Source: CALKZN01 sp050633785 (GTDB taxonomy: Bacteria > Pseudomonadota > Gammaproteobacteria > Arenicellales > Arenicellaceae). From it: DNA of 64,000 nucleotides. A program made the position numbers and the translations under genes. Shown piece after piece: positions 1 to 7,877 of this stretch. How positions within the stretch are numbered: position 1 is the first letter of the stretch; the number at the start of each line of letters is the position of its first letter. The stretch spans positions 10,967 to 74,966 of the forward strand of contig JBOEHE010000056.1 in NCBI GenBank assembly GCA_050633785.1. The letters run 5' to 3'. The notes below the pieces were generated by a model. That model was not told the DNA's origin. It did no database searches and saw only the letters and a program-made list of their open reading frames with translations.

Positions 1-578
1 TTCTTAACAAAACCATTTAACCAGGCTTGAGCATCTTGCTCACCATTGGCGATAAGAATTGATGCTACCAGTGACTGGTTATATATATTACTTGAAGAAC
101 GGATACATACTTTGCCCTGCCATTTTTCATCCGTCAGGTTTTCATAACTTGAAAGCTCTTCTGGTTTTACTTTACCTTTTACATAAAAGATTGGCCGAGC
201 ACGTAGTGTCAAACCAAACCAGTTGTTCTCTGTATCACGCAGATTCTGTGGAATTTTTGCTGTTAACAACTCACTGTCAACCGACTGCAAAACACCGGCT
301 TCTTTAGCACGATGCAAACGCCCCACATCAGCAGCAATAAATAAATCGGCCTCACTGGCTTTACCTTCTGACTGCAAACGCTTTAATAAGGCATCGGATT
401 TACCCGTGACCAAGTTGACTTTGATACCCGTTTTCTGAGTAAACTCATCCAAAGCAGGTTTGATTAAAGCCTCCTTACGCCCTGAATAGACATTTACCTC
501 TTCTGCAGCGAAAACTGCAGTGCCATATGTCGCTGTAAGCAATGCCAGCGTTGAATAAAAAACAGTTTTGACGTTCAT
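1..578 (-). CDS. Ferric-iron ABC transporter substrate-binding protein (FbpA/FutA type), partial
   Basis: Periplasmic binding protein that would capture Fe(III) for an ABC importer. The gene starts at ATG 578 and runs off the left edge with no stop, so only the first 192 or so residues are seen. It opens with a signal peptide (about residues 1-24, ending AVFA), then the family-typical start of the mature protein VNVYSGRKE, followed by IKVNLVTGKSDALLKRL and a SEADLFIAADVGRL segment as in FbpA, FutA and IdiA. The start lies 100 bp from a consensus Fur box (678-690), which fits iron repression. The permease and ATPase genes, if present, lie outside the window. Family assignment is firm; exact substrate form (free or chelated iron) is inferred. 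Confidence 0.85.
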   Translation of the reverse strand, partial: MNVKTVFYSTLALLTATYGTAVFAAEEVNVYSGRKEALIKPALDEFTQKTGIKVNLVTGKSDALLKRLQSEGKASEADLFIAADVGRLHRAKEAGVLQSVDSELLTAKIPQNLRDTENNWFGLTLRARPIFYVKGKVKPEELSSYENLTDEKWQGKVCIRSSSNIYNQSLVASILIANGEQDAQAWLNGFVK

Positions 579-677
579 TCTTTCGTGTCTCTCAAATCGA
601 TATTGTTAAAACCAGTCAACTCGCTAAAAGCAAGCAACCTGAAACAGAAACAATATCACAATGGTATTATTAGTACA

Positions 678-690
678 AATGATAATCATT
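678..690. promoter_or_regulatory. Fur box 1 (divergent intergenic region)
   Basis: The 13 bases AATGATAATCATT match the central core of the Escherichia coli Fur consensus exactly and form a palindrome. The site lies between the iron-binding protein gene (start 578, minus strand) and the small plus-strand genes from 771. Iron-dependent repression of one or both sides is inferred. Confidence 0.8.
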
Positions 691-734
691 GCTATTTACA
701 TTTATCACTTGACTTGGACCAATGTTTAAATAAA

Positions 735-747
735 AATGATTCTCATT
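735..747. promoter_or_regulatory. Fur box 2 (next to the small plus-strand gene)
   Basis: AATGATTCTCATT keeps both half-sites (AATGA and TCATT) of the Fur core and differs only in the middle. It lies 23 bp before the ATG at 771, so it is well placed to control the plus-strand genes. The window also carries fur itself (2577-2987). Confidence 0.65.
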
Positions 748-770
748 CGCAAAATGACGGTAAGAATATC

Positions 771-1034
771 ATGTCCAATGCCATAGAAAATAGCCTTCGA
801 AAAATTCCAACTGAGAATGGAACTTACATTATCAGCTGGCAACCTGACATGCTCAAATTATTAATCAGAGACGAAAAGATGAAACCATTGGATCTGCTTT
901 TCAGCACTCGATTCGATCGAAAAAAATTTGCTCAGGAGCTTTTCCTGCTGGCACTACAGGATACTTTGAGCACTAATACTGAATCGCCCCTCGCCCAATT
1001 TGCCCGAAGCCTGATAACCGACCAATGGCATTGA
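771..1034 (+). CDS. Small protein of unknown function, probably Fur-regulated
   Basis: An 87-residue soluble protein that I do not recognise. The open frame extends upstream to 585, but that stretch would cover both Fur boxes and is low in coding character, so the ATG at 771 (MSNAIENSL) is the likelier start. The protein has no signal peptide or membrane segment. It has a mixed N-terminal half (TYIISWQPDMLKLLI) and a helical C-terminal half (FAQELFLLALQDTL). It is followed after 48 bp by a second small gene in the same direction, and the pair ends at a terminator at 1394-1420. The Fur sites suggest a role in iron limitation; nothing in the sequence gives a biochemical function. Confidence 0.5.
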   Translation: MSNAIENSLRKIPTENGTYIISWQPDMLKLLIRDEKMKPLDLLFSTRFDRKKFAQELFLLALQDTLSTNTESPLAQFARSLITDQWH

Positions 1035-1082
1035 AACAACTCACTATATCTGCACAAACTATCAACCTACAATGAACCTATT

Positions 1083-1376
1083 ATGAATTTAAGCAAAAGA
1101 ACGACACTCTCATCTTCTAATGAACCATCTCTGGATACCATGCAAGCTCAATTGAATGCTTTGATGACTGAATATATGTTTGTTGATCCTCCCTGCCAGT
1201 GCATCACAATAGCCATTCGAGATTTACTCAACAGAATATGTCACCATCCTGAAATGGACTTTTTTCCAGAACAACGCATGGTACAGATCAAAATGCTCAA
1301 TTTGTGGAGAACCAAAGCTCACACAGAACAACACCGTAATAATGAGCAAGCCCAACAAGCACACCATCATCATTGA
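1083..1376 (+). CDS. Small unknown protein with C-terminal His tail
   Basis: A 97-residue soluble protein with no recognised domain, starting at ATG 1083. The middle contains a Cys pair (PPCQC), then a helical stretch, and the protein ends in QAQQAHHHH, a natural metal-binding tail. It lies in tandem with the unknown gene at 771 and is probably co-transcribed from the Fur-controlled promoter; a strong bidirectional terminator follows at 1394. The His tail, Cys pair and Fur context suggest metal handling, but this is inference. The Shine-Dalgarno is weak, so translation may be coupled to the preceding reading frame. Confidence 0.5.
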   Translation: MNLSKRTTLSSSNEPSLDTMQAQLNALMTEYMFVDPPCQCITIAIRDLLNRICHHPEMDFFPEQRMVQIKMLNLWRTKAHTEQHRNNEQAQQAHHHH

Positions 1377-1393
1377 TGCTGTTTCCAAACAAC

Positions 1394-1420
1394 AAAAAGG
1401 CCGCATAAAGCGGCCTTTTT
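1394..1420. terminator. Bidirectional rho-independent terminator
   Basis: An 11-bp perfect stem, AAAAAGGCCGC with GCGGCCTTTTT, around a 5-base loop, lies between the convergent small gene (ends 1376) and sodB (ends 1457). It has an A-run on one side and a T-run on the other, so it works in both directions. Confidence 0.9.
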
Positions 1421-1456
1421 GAGTAGAGCGATCACACGCTCAATTTTCCATGGTCA

Positions 1457-2041
1457 TTAAGCAAGGTTTGCCGCTGCAAACTCCCAATTTACCAGGTTCC
1501 AGAAGTTCTTTAAATATTCAGGTCGCGCATTGCGGTAATCGACATAATAAGCATGCTCCCAAACATCTACTGTCAGCAATGGTGTTACACCAGCTTCAGT
1601 AATAACAGTACCAGCATTACTGGTATTAACAATATCAAGAGAACCATCTTCACGTTTAACCAACCAAGTCCAACCAGAGCCAAAATTGCCAGCCGCTGAA
1701 GCGGTAAATTTTTCCTTGAACTGTGCAAATGAACCAAATGCTGAATCAATAGCCGCCGCTAATGCATCAGTGGGCTCACCACCACCATTAGGCGACAAGC
1801 TATTCCAGAAAAAAGTATGATTCCACACTTGTGCTGCATTATTAAAAACACCACCTTCGGCGCCAGCAATGATCTCTTCAAGCGACTTTCCAGCCAGAGA
1901 ACTATCTGCCTCAATAAATTTGTTTAAGTTCACGACATAAGCATTATGATGCTTGCCGTAATGATACTCTAATGTCTCCTGCGACATGTGAGGCTGCAAT
2001 GCATCCATTGCATAAGGTAAAGCTGGAAGTTCAATTGCCAT
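1457..2041 (-). CDS. sodB: Superoxide dismutase [Fe]
   Basis: Converts superoxide to hydrogen peroxide and oxygen in the cytoplasm. The 194-residue length and near end-to-end family conservation are typical of Fe-SodB. Metal ligands are visible as His27 (YHYGKHH), the His in VWNHTFFW, and Asp159 and His163 in DVWEHAYYVDY. The Gln in AAQVWNH is the outer-sphere residue in the position typical of the iron rather than manganese enzyme. Start at ATG 2041, preceded by an AGAGAGA ribosome site. It stands alone, with the bidirectional terminator just downstream and the fur region upstream, a sensible setting because peroxide produced here can be removed by the peroxiredoxin at 3108. Confidence 0.95.
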   Translation of the reverse strand: MAIELPALPYAMDALQPHMSQETLEYHYGKHHNAYVVNLNKFIEADSSLAGKSLEEIIAGAEGGVFNNAAQVWNHTFFWNSLSPNGGGEPTDALAAAIDSAFGSFAQFKEKFTASAAGNFGSGWTWLVKREDGSLDIVNTSNAGTVITEAGVTPLLTVDVWEHAYYVDYRNARPEYLKNFWNLVNWEFAAANLA

Positions 2042-2121
2042 GATAAAATCTCTCTGTAATCTTGTGTCAATATGGCGTGCTAACTTACTCCATGTCGAAA
2101 ATCAAATCAATGCTTTTCATA

Positions 2122-2595
2122 TTATTGTAAATTACTGCTCCCACCTTTTTTGAAACGACCAAATCCCCAGGAAAAAGGAGCCTTGAATTTTTCCGATCCT
2201 CCGATACGAACCCCACGAAACATAGTTTCTGCCATAACCGTTTGGTCGAGTATTTCAGCCACATCCATCATCAATTCGGCATCAGCACGCAATCGGGCGA
2301 CACTTTCATCAGGATACCCAGACCAGTATTTCAAATCATGCAAAAAACAGGCTGAATAGAGGCTTTTTCCACGCCAATCATTAAACCATTTGGTACACCC
2401 ATCACTTTTAAAGACTCTTGGCGGAGGGTCAGCACTGATTTTCTGCCATAAATCAGGCAAATCATAATGCAGGCAAATTGCCTCAATTGTTGGTAAAGAA
2501 ACAAGTTCACCTTGCTCAGGCAATACAAAATCATTGGCTTCAATCTTTGAAGCCAATAGACAAAAAATAACAAGGACTAGTGGCAGTCTTTGCAC
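2122..2595 (-). CDS. Secreted phospholipase A2-like protein
   Basis: A 157-residue protein with an N-terminal signal peptide (about residues 1-20). The central part contains DGC, then after a gap CFLHDLKYWSG, which resembles the catalytic Cys-x-x-His-Asp helix of prokaryotic and group XII phospholipases A2; a second helix (RLRADAELMMDV) carries a possible Asp partner. It would act on phospholipids in the periplasm or outside. It starts at GTG 2595, so its first 19 bases overlap the 3' end of fur, which implies translational coupling to fur. Family membership rests on the motif only and the enzymatic role is inferred. Confidence 0.55.
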   Translation of the reverse strand: MQRLPLVLVIFCLLASKIEANDFVLPEQGELVSLPTIEAICLHYDLPDLWQKISADPPPRVFKSDGCTKWFNDWRGKSLYSACFLHDLKYWSGYPDESVARLRADAELMMDVAEILDQTVMAETMFRGVRIGGSEKFKAPFSWGFGRFKKGGSSNLQ

Positions 2596-2987
2596 AGACC
2601 GTATAAATACAAGGAGTGTTCCTGCAAATGAAAATCATGCTTTTCAGCGACGATCTTCTGCCGTTCTTCTATCTCTGGGTCAACGAACTCTGTCACTTTG
2701 CCACACTTCAAACACACCATATGATCATGGTGTTCACCATCATTTAGCTCAAATACTGAACGACCGCCTTCGAAATTATGGCGAATAACCAAATCTGCAG
2801 ATTCAAATTGAGTCAATACCCGGTAAATGGTAGCCAGACCAATATCATCACCACTGTCCATAAAGCGTTTATAGACATCCTCAGCTGATAAATGTTGATC
2901 AGGGTCCTCTTCAAACATCGAAAGGATTCTGAGTCGAGGTAAAGTTGTTTTTAAACCCGCTTTTTTTAGTTCTTCACTGCCGCTCAT
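2577..2987 (-). CDS. fur: Ferric uptake regulator Fur
   Basis: Fe(II)-dependent repressor of iron acquisition genes. The 136-residue protein shows the winged-helix N-terminal half (LKTTLPRLRIL, GLATIYRVL), the regulatory metal site HHDH at 86-89, and a structural zinc site made of Cys92/Cys95 and a C-terminal CKDCH pair. Start ATG 2987 matches the family. It likely controls the Fur boxes at 678 and 735. The downstream phospholipase-like gene overlaps its end, an unusual fur partner. Length and motifs favour Fur over Zur or PerR, although specificity within the family is partly inferred from context. Confidence 0.93.
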   Translation of the reverse strand: MSGSEELKKAGLKTTLPRLRILSMFEEDPDQHLSAEDVYKRFMDSGDDIGLATIYRVLTQFESADLVIRHNFEGGRSVFELNDGEHHDHMVCLKCGKVTEFVDPEIEERQKIVAEKHDFHLQEHSLYLYGLCKDCH

Positions 2988-3107
2988 AGCCAGGCCCTTC
3001 CATCGTTAATAGTGGTTATTACAAATAAATGCTGAATATAATAACAACAAATCCAGCATGAATGGAGCTGCTTCAATTAATTCTTCAGCAACTCCATTAT
3101 ACATCAC

Positions 3108-3713
3108 TTATAGAGCTGCTGCGTTTTCTGACAAATATTCAGCAACCCCTTCAGGATTAGCCGACATGCCTTTATCACCCTGCTGCCAACCTGCCGGGCA
3201 CACTTCACCATGCTCTTCATGGAAAGCTAATGCATCAACCATACGCAACATTTCATCAACATCACGACCTAAAGGCAAATCGTTGACAACTTGGTGACGA
3301 ACAACACCATTTTGGTCAATTAGAAATGAACCACGGAAAGCAACTGCGCCATTTGGTGTTTCAACACCATATTCACGGCAAATTTCGTGAGTTACATCAG
3401 CGACCAGAGTGTACTGAACGGGTCCAATACCGCCTTGATTAACAGGCGTATTACGCCATGCATTGTGAGTAAACTGTGAATCGATAGAAACACCAAACAC
3501 TTCAACACCACGCTTTTTAAACTCATCCATTCGTTTATCAAAAGCGATCAACTCAGAAGGACAAACAAATGTAAAATCCAGCGGGTAGAAAAAGATAACC
3601 GCCGTTTTACCTTTGATGGTTTCTGATAGATTAAGTGCATCAACAATCTCACCATTACCTAACACTGCAGCTGCCGTGAAATCTGGTGCCTGACGGCCAA
3701 CTAGTACTGACAT
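3108..3713 (-). CDS. Typical 2-Cys peroxiredoxin (AhpC/Prx1 family)
   Basis: Reduces hydrogen peroxide, alkyl peroxides and peroxynitrite in the cytoplasm. The peroxidatic Cys51 lies in FTFVCPSEL and the resolving Cys172 in GEVCPAGW, as in 2-Cys Prx1/AhpC proteins. At 201 residues, with a GGIGP-type loop (residues 94-98) and a C-terminal helix ending EYLSENAAAL, it resembles the robust/sensitive Prx1 type more than enteric AhpC. No AhpF is adjacent, so thioredoxin is the likely reductant (inference). Start at ATG 3713; it lies with sodB and fur in an oxidative-stress and iron neighbourhood. Confidence 0.92.
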   Translation of the reverse strand: MSVLVGRQAPDFTAAAVLGNGEIVDALNLSETIKGKTAVIFFYPLDFTFVCPSELIAFDKRMDEFKKRGVEVFGVSIDSQFTHNAWRNTPVNQGGIGPVQYTLVADVTHEICREYGVETPNGAVAFRGSFLIDQNGVVRHQVVNDLPLGRDVDEMLRMVDALAFHEEHGEVCPAGWQQGDKGMSANPEGVAEYLSENAAAL

Positions 3714-3857
3714 AAATGTCTCCTAAAAATAAAATGATTGAAAATAAATGAGTTTCCTCAAATTACGGTTCAGTGAATAAATTTCAGCAGTAGTGTAATA
3801 TTGAGATTAAAACAGGGGTCGAATACTACCATTTATTCATGATATTTAATCAATAAA

Positions 3858-4661
3858 ATGCCTTATCACATTCAAATAATTGGGGCGTTTTTTGCTCTAT
3901 TATTACACCATGCTGTTAATGCAGAAAATGGCACATTATCCTTAGGCATTCCAACAGTGCCAGATACCAGTGTCAGCGACAAAGTAGCAATAGCCTTACA
4001 AACCAGTATCAAACATAAGATACGAGTCGTAGATGATGAGAAAAGCTATTTAAGATCCATCAGGACAGGTTTGCTCGACGCTTTTTTTGCTGAGCCTCAC
4101 ATAGGCGCATGGGCCATCCGACAACAAGATTACAATGCTATTGCCAAATTACCCAAACCTCTCTATTTCAGGCTCATTGCCAAACGTAATCAAAACGATA
4201 TCTTTGAATTGCGTGACCTTAAAGGCAGACCAGTCTGCAGCAATAAAAACCCGGCTCTCAGCTATCGCTTTTTAGTCAGACTTTTTCCTGAGCAAGCTAA
4301 TCGACCAGAAACCTTTATAGTCAATCCACAACGAAAAACCATCGATATCATTGAACAACCCTGCCTGGCTTTTATTGTCACTGAAGAACAATATATCAAC
4401 GCCAAACTGGAGCAGAAGTTCATTACCCTTGCGCGTAGCAAGCAATTCACACACTTGGGGTTTTTTGTTCGTTCAGGCTTACCACAAAAAACACAACGAC
4501 AGCTGCTCAGCACGCTGACTCAAACTGGATCAACACTGAATGCTTTAACCACTTACTTTTCCAACTCTTCCACCTTTGTGCCTGCAGACAATTCGGATTA
4601 CCCAGACAACTGGCAAACCTGGCTGCCCAACAACAGCGACTGGCCTCAAAAGCCTCAATAA
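3858..4661 (+). CDS. Periplasmic solute-binding-like protein (PhnD/SBP type), orphan
   Basis: A 267-residue protein with a signal peptide (about residues 1-22, ending VNA) and a type II periplasmic-binding fold: an initial strand TLSLGIPTVP, a helix-strand segment IRTGLLDAFFAEPHIGAWA, and a lobe-crossing region DLKGRPVCSNKNPALSYRFL, as in phosphonate-type or family 3 binding proteins. Two cysteines (in PVCSN and QPCLAF) may form a disulfide. No permease or ATPase gene is near, so it may feed a distant transporter or act as a sensor partner. It converges with the antiporter gene at 4683 with 21 bp between. Ligand unknown. Confidence 0.55.
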   Translation: MPYHIQIIGAFFALLLHHAVNAENGTLSLGIPTVPDTSVSDKVAIALQTSIKHKIRVVDDEKSYLRSIRTGLLDAFFAEPHIGAWAIRQQDYNAIAKLPKPLYFRLIAKRNQNDIFELRDLKGRPVCSNKNPALSYRFLVRLFPEQANRPETFIVNPQRKTIDIIEQPCLAFIVTEEQYINAKLEQKFITLARSKQFTHLGFFVRSGLPQKTQRQLLSTLTQTGSTLNALTTYFSNSSTFVPADNSDYPDNWQTWLPNNSDWPQKPQ

Positions 4662-4682
4662 CTGCAATAAAAAAGACAAGCC

Positions 4683-5918
4683 CTAGCGTGACAAGCGTCG
4701 GATCAATGGACCAACGGTTAAACCTTGTACAACGATCGAAAACACTACGACCACATAGGTCATCACCAAAAATATGTCTCGTGCCTCGCCTGCAGGCAAC
4801 GATAACGCCAAGGCAACCGAAATACCTCCTCGTAAACCACCCCAAGTCAGAATTTTGACAATATTCGGAGCAAAATTTTGTTTCAATCGTAATACCTGAA
4901 TTGGCATTCCAACACTGAACAAACGTGTACCGACCACAACTGGAATCACCAGAACACCAGCCAGCAACCATAGATTATTGATAGGCAGAATCAAGATTTC
5001 CAGACCAATCAAAACGAATAAAATGATGTTCAGAATCTCATCAATTAACTCCCAGAAATTATCGAGATGCTCACGTGTTTTATCCGACATTGCCATGGAT
5101 CGACCATGGTTCCCAATAAGCAGACCGGTGACCACAATAGCAATCGGCCCAGATGTATGAATCGCCATGGCCAAAGTGTATCCCCCCATTACCAGGGCCA
5201 GTGTAATTAAAATTTCAACCATATAATTATCGACGGTTTTCAGCATGTACATGCCGATCAACCCCAATACAAGGCCAAAAATTATGCCGCCGACAGCTTC
5301 TTCCAGAAATAACAATCCAATTCCACCAGCATCCATTGCCTGTGGGTTTTGCAACAGAGCCAACAACACCAGAAATATCACAACACCAACACCGTCATTG
5401 AATAATGACTCGCCCGCAATGGTTGTTTCGAGTTCTTTACTGACACCCAAGCGTTTCACCGTTGACATTACTGCCACAGGGTCAGTTGGAGATATCAAGG
5501 CCCCAAACAATATGCAATATAATAAACCGACCTCTATGCCCAATGACTTGAGCAGATAAAATGTCAACATTCCAACAATTACTGTTGAAAGACACACGCC
5601 GATAGTAGCCAGACTTAAAATCACCCATTTTTGTTTGGCCAGCTCCTGTAAATTGACATGCAGTGCTCCAGCGAATAATAGAAAGCTCAACATGCCATTC
5701 ATTAAAGCGATATTAAAATCGATCTCCGCTAATAATTGTGCCGCTTGCTGTTCCAGCCCTGTCATGCCAAGCCATCCAGCAATTGATACCAACACCGAAC
5801 ACAGTAATGCAATTAACATGACACCTATCGTCGTTGGCAAGCCGATAAAGCGGTGATTAATATAGGCAAACACTGCCGATAAGCTAAGTAATATGGCAAA
5901 AATATTGAGTATCAGCAT
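4683..5918 (-). CDS. Na+/H+ antiporter, CPA1 (NhaP-like) family
   Basis: Inner-membrane cation/proton antiporter of 411 residues with about 12 hydrophobic segments. The ion-binding core of the family is present: SPTDPVAV in one membrane helix, followed by GESLFNDGVGVVIF with the critical ND pair, and a late GLRGGISVALAL helix. These support CPA1 rather than CPA2. It would export Na+, K+ or Li+ in exchange for protons and support pH and salt homeostasis. It lacks a long cytoplasmic C-terminal tail. Start at ATG 5918; it appears to be a single-gene unit. Confidence 0.88.
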   Translation of the reverse strand: MLILNIFAILLSLSAVFAYINHRFIGLPTTIGVMLIALLCSVLVSIAGWLGMTGLEQQAAQLLAEIDFNIALMNGMLSFLLFAGALHVNLQELAKQKWVILSLATIGVCLSTVIVGMLTFYLLKSLGIEVGLLYCILFGALISPTDPVAVMSTVKRLGVSKELETTIAGESLFNDGVGVVIFLVLLALLQNPQAMDAGGIGLLFLEEAVGGIIFGLVLGLIGMYMLKTVDNYMVEILITLALVMGGYTLAMAIHTSGPIAIVVTGLLIGNHGRSMAMSDKTREHLDNFWELIDEILNIILFVLIGLEILILPINNLWLLAGVLVIPVVVGTRLFSVGMPIQVLRLKQNFAPNIVKILTWGGLRGGISVALALSLPAGEARDIFLVMTYVVVVFSIVVQGLTVGPLIRRLSR

Positions 5919-5994
5919 AGAGCTTCCTTTATAGCAATGAATCTATTAATTTACCTCCCCAACACAAAAACATGTGTTCAATGAGGCCAGATAA

Positions 5995-6621
5995 CTATTT
6001 AATCATGCGGAACGTAAGATTTATACGGGCTTGAGTTATTTTTTTCGATTTAGCAATCTGATGTTGCCAATAGGCCTGCATCTGACCACTCATCAACAAA
6101 CAACTACCATGAGCCAAATCCAGAGAATATTTCACACGATGATCATGCTTCATTCTCAACTGAAACGGACGTATCTGACCAAAACTGACCGATGCTATCG
6201 TTGGGTTTTCGCCCAACTCAGGCTCATCATCACTATGCCAGGCAACACTGTCAGCCCCATCACGGTACAAGTTAACTAATACTGAATTAAATAAAGCGCC
6301 AGTAACCGATTCGACATCACGTTTGATATGCAACAGAAGATCTGTCCATGGTAAAGCCTTAGATGTGATACCTGAATAAGTATACATCTCAGCCGCATCA
6401 CCATACCACGCTGACAAACGGGGAACCTTGTTGGTCTTGCCATATAAGGTAATGTGCTCCTGGGCCCAAGCAACGTCATTCAACAAATATTCGAAGTTGG
6501 AATCACTGCTGTCCTGATCAAACAAGGCAGGAAAATATTGCAGTTCAGCATTCGGCAAGCTTATTAGTTGTCCCATTTGCCGGTTACTTGTCCCTGACAG
6601 TTCAGCAAACAAATCCATCAT
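5995..6621 (-). CDS. Alpha-ketoglutarate-dependent dioxygenase AlkB family
   Basis: Repairs alkylated bases such as 1-methyladenine and 3-methylcytosine by oxidative demethylation. The 208-residue protein has the Fe(II) triad His129-x-Asp131 (AWHSDDEP) and His187 (YWQHQI), plus the 2-oxoglutarate-binding Arg in RINLTFRM near the C terminus. Its layout (PRLSAWYGD, NLYRDGADSVAWHSDDE) is nearer to the ALKBH2/3-type bacterial group than to E. coli AlkB. The ATG at 6621 overlaps the stop of the preceding ubiquinone hydroxylase by four bases (ATGA), so it is the last gene of the ygfB-pepP-ubiH operon, an unexpected place for a DNA repair gene. Confidence 0.9.
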   Translation of the reverse strand: MMDLFAELSGTSNRQMGQLISLPNAELQYFPALFDQDSSDSNFEYLLNDVAWAQEHITLYGKTNKVPRLSAWYGDAAEMYTYSGITSKALPWTDLLLHIKRDVESVTGALFNSVLVNLYRDGADSVAWHSDDEPELGENPTIASVSFGQIRPFQLRMKHDHRVKYSLDLAHGSCLLMSGQMQAYWQHQIAKSKKITQARINLTFRMIK

Positions 6622-7877
6622 GACAAACCGATTGCTTTGCCTGCAAAAACCCTCTTAAGCTGATTACTTTGGTTAATGCTGTTCATTCCAATACCCCGCA
6701 CTGCACTCAACAGTGGCGACGAGGTTTGTCTGAAACTTTTATATAAGGCAGTCATCGCAGCATCCATTGCATAATTGTCCAACTTACGCTGCCTTTCATA
6801 ACGACGCAGTACAAGAGGAGAAAAGCCGCGTTGATTAAATTTATCCAGATCACCTATCAATTGCTCTAATAGCAAAACAATATCAGCAAACCCCAGATTA
6901 GCTCCCTGCCCCGCCAGCGGATGAATCCCATGCGCTGCATCACCAACCAAGACCAGATTGTCTTGCAGATAACGCCTTGCACGGTGACTGGCCAAAGGAA
7001 ATATCCGGCGTTGGCTGCATAGCTCAACACCGCCCAACCGCCCTTGCAGAGCAGCTTGCAAACGAGCAGAAAACGCTTCATCAGACAAGGCCATCAGTTC
7101 ATCAGCTAAATCATTATCAGCACTCCAGACTATAGAACAATCACCATTTGACAAAGGCAATAATGCCAAAGGGCCAGAACTCAAAAAACGTTGCCATGCG
7201 GTATTTTCATGAGACTTCTGAGTACGAATAACCGCTACGATACCCGTTTGTTGATAATCCATAGAGCGCGTTTCAATACCCGCCAGCTGTCGAGCCACTG
7301 ACTGCACTCCATCCGCAGCCACCACCAAACCAGCAGTCAAAGCAATATCCCTGCCTTTATCTGAAGCTGATTCAGGGTTTAAATCAGAATTTAAAACCGA
7401 AGTTATCTGCAACTGTGTTGCTGTATCGCTCCTTGCTCCAGCAAGTGTGACGCCCTGCAGCTCGTGTTGATAAAAACTCGTGACATTAGTCTGCTTAGAC
7501 AATTCCTGTTGCAACAACGATTGCAAGGCAAAATGATCAACAATATACCCCAGCTGTATTGCTCCTGTGTCTGCGGCAGAAAATTGCAACATTCCATCGC
7601 TATTTTCATCCCAGACTGTCATTGCTGAATAACCGCAACATTGAGTTGCTGCCAACTGTGGCCAGACTCCGCAATCGTCCAACAACCGCTGTGCCTGCAA
7701 CCCTAATGCAGTTGCTCTCAAATTAGGCACGGATGGCATCAAGCTTATACTACCTCGATCAATAACCGCCACTGTCAGCTCTGATTGTTGCGCCAGCCTC
7801 AAGGCAAAACTGGCACCGATAATACCAGCACCAACAACCACCACATCATAGTGTTGAGTTCGTTTACGACTAGTCAT
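6618..7877 (-). CDS. UbiH/UbiF/VisC-family FAD monooxygenase (probably UbiI)
   Basis: Flavin hydroxylase of ubiquinone synthesis, adding a ring hydroxyl (C5 if UbiI). The 419-residue protein has an N-terminal GxGxxG FAD motif (VVGAGIIGASFAL), the DG motif (VVAADGVQS) and the GDAAHGIHPLAGQGANLG motif that binds FAD ribityl and marks the family. The best start is ATG 7877; a TTG three bases earlier is less likely. Its 5' end overlaps ubiH by eight bases. Position third after pepP and ubiH matches ubiI (visC) in E. coli; paralogy with UbiF makes the exact position of hydroxylation an inference. Confidence 0.88.
   Translation of the reverse strand: MTSRKRTQHYDVVVVGAGIIGASFALRLAQQSELTVAVIDRGSISLMPSVPNLRATALGLQAQRLLDDCGVWPQLAATQCCGYSAMTVWDENSDGMLQFSAADTGAIQLGYIVDHFALQSLLQQELSKQTNVTSFYQHELQGVTLAGARSDTATQLQITSVLNSDLNPESASDKGRDIALTAGLVVAADGVQSVARQLAGIETRSMDYQQTGIVAVIRTQKSHENTAWQRFLSSGPLALLPLSNGDCSIVWSADNDLADELMALSDEAFSARLQAALQGRLGGVELCSQRRIFPLASHRARRYLQDNLVLVGDAAHGIHPLAGQGANLGFADIVLLLEQLIGDLDKFNQRGFSPLVLRRYERQRKLDNYAMDAAMTALYKSFRQTSSPLLSAVRGIGMNSINQSNQLKRVFAGKAIGLS

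Noticed and set aside
585..770. Longer version of the unknown gene starting at 585
   Set aside because: It would span both Fur boxes and the likely promoter, and the sequence before 771 has little coding character.
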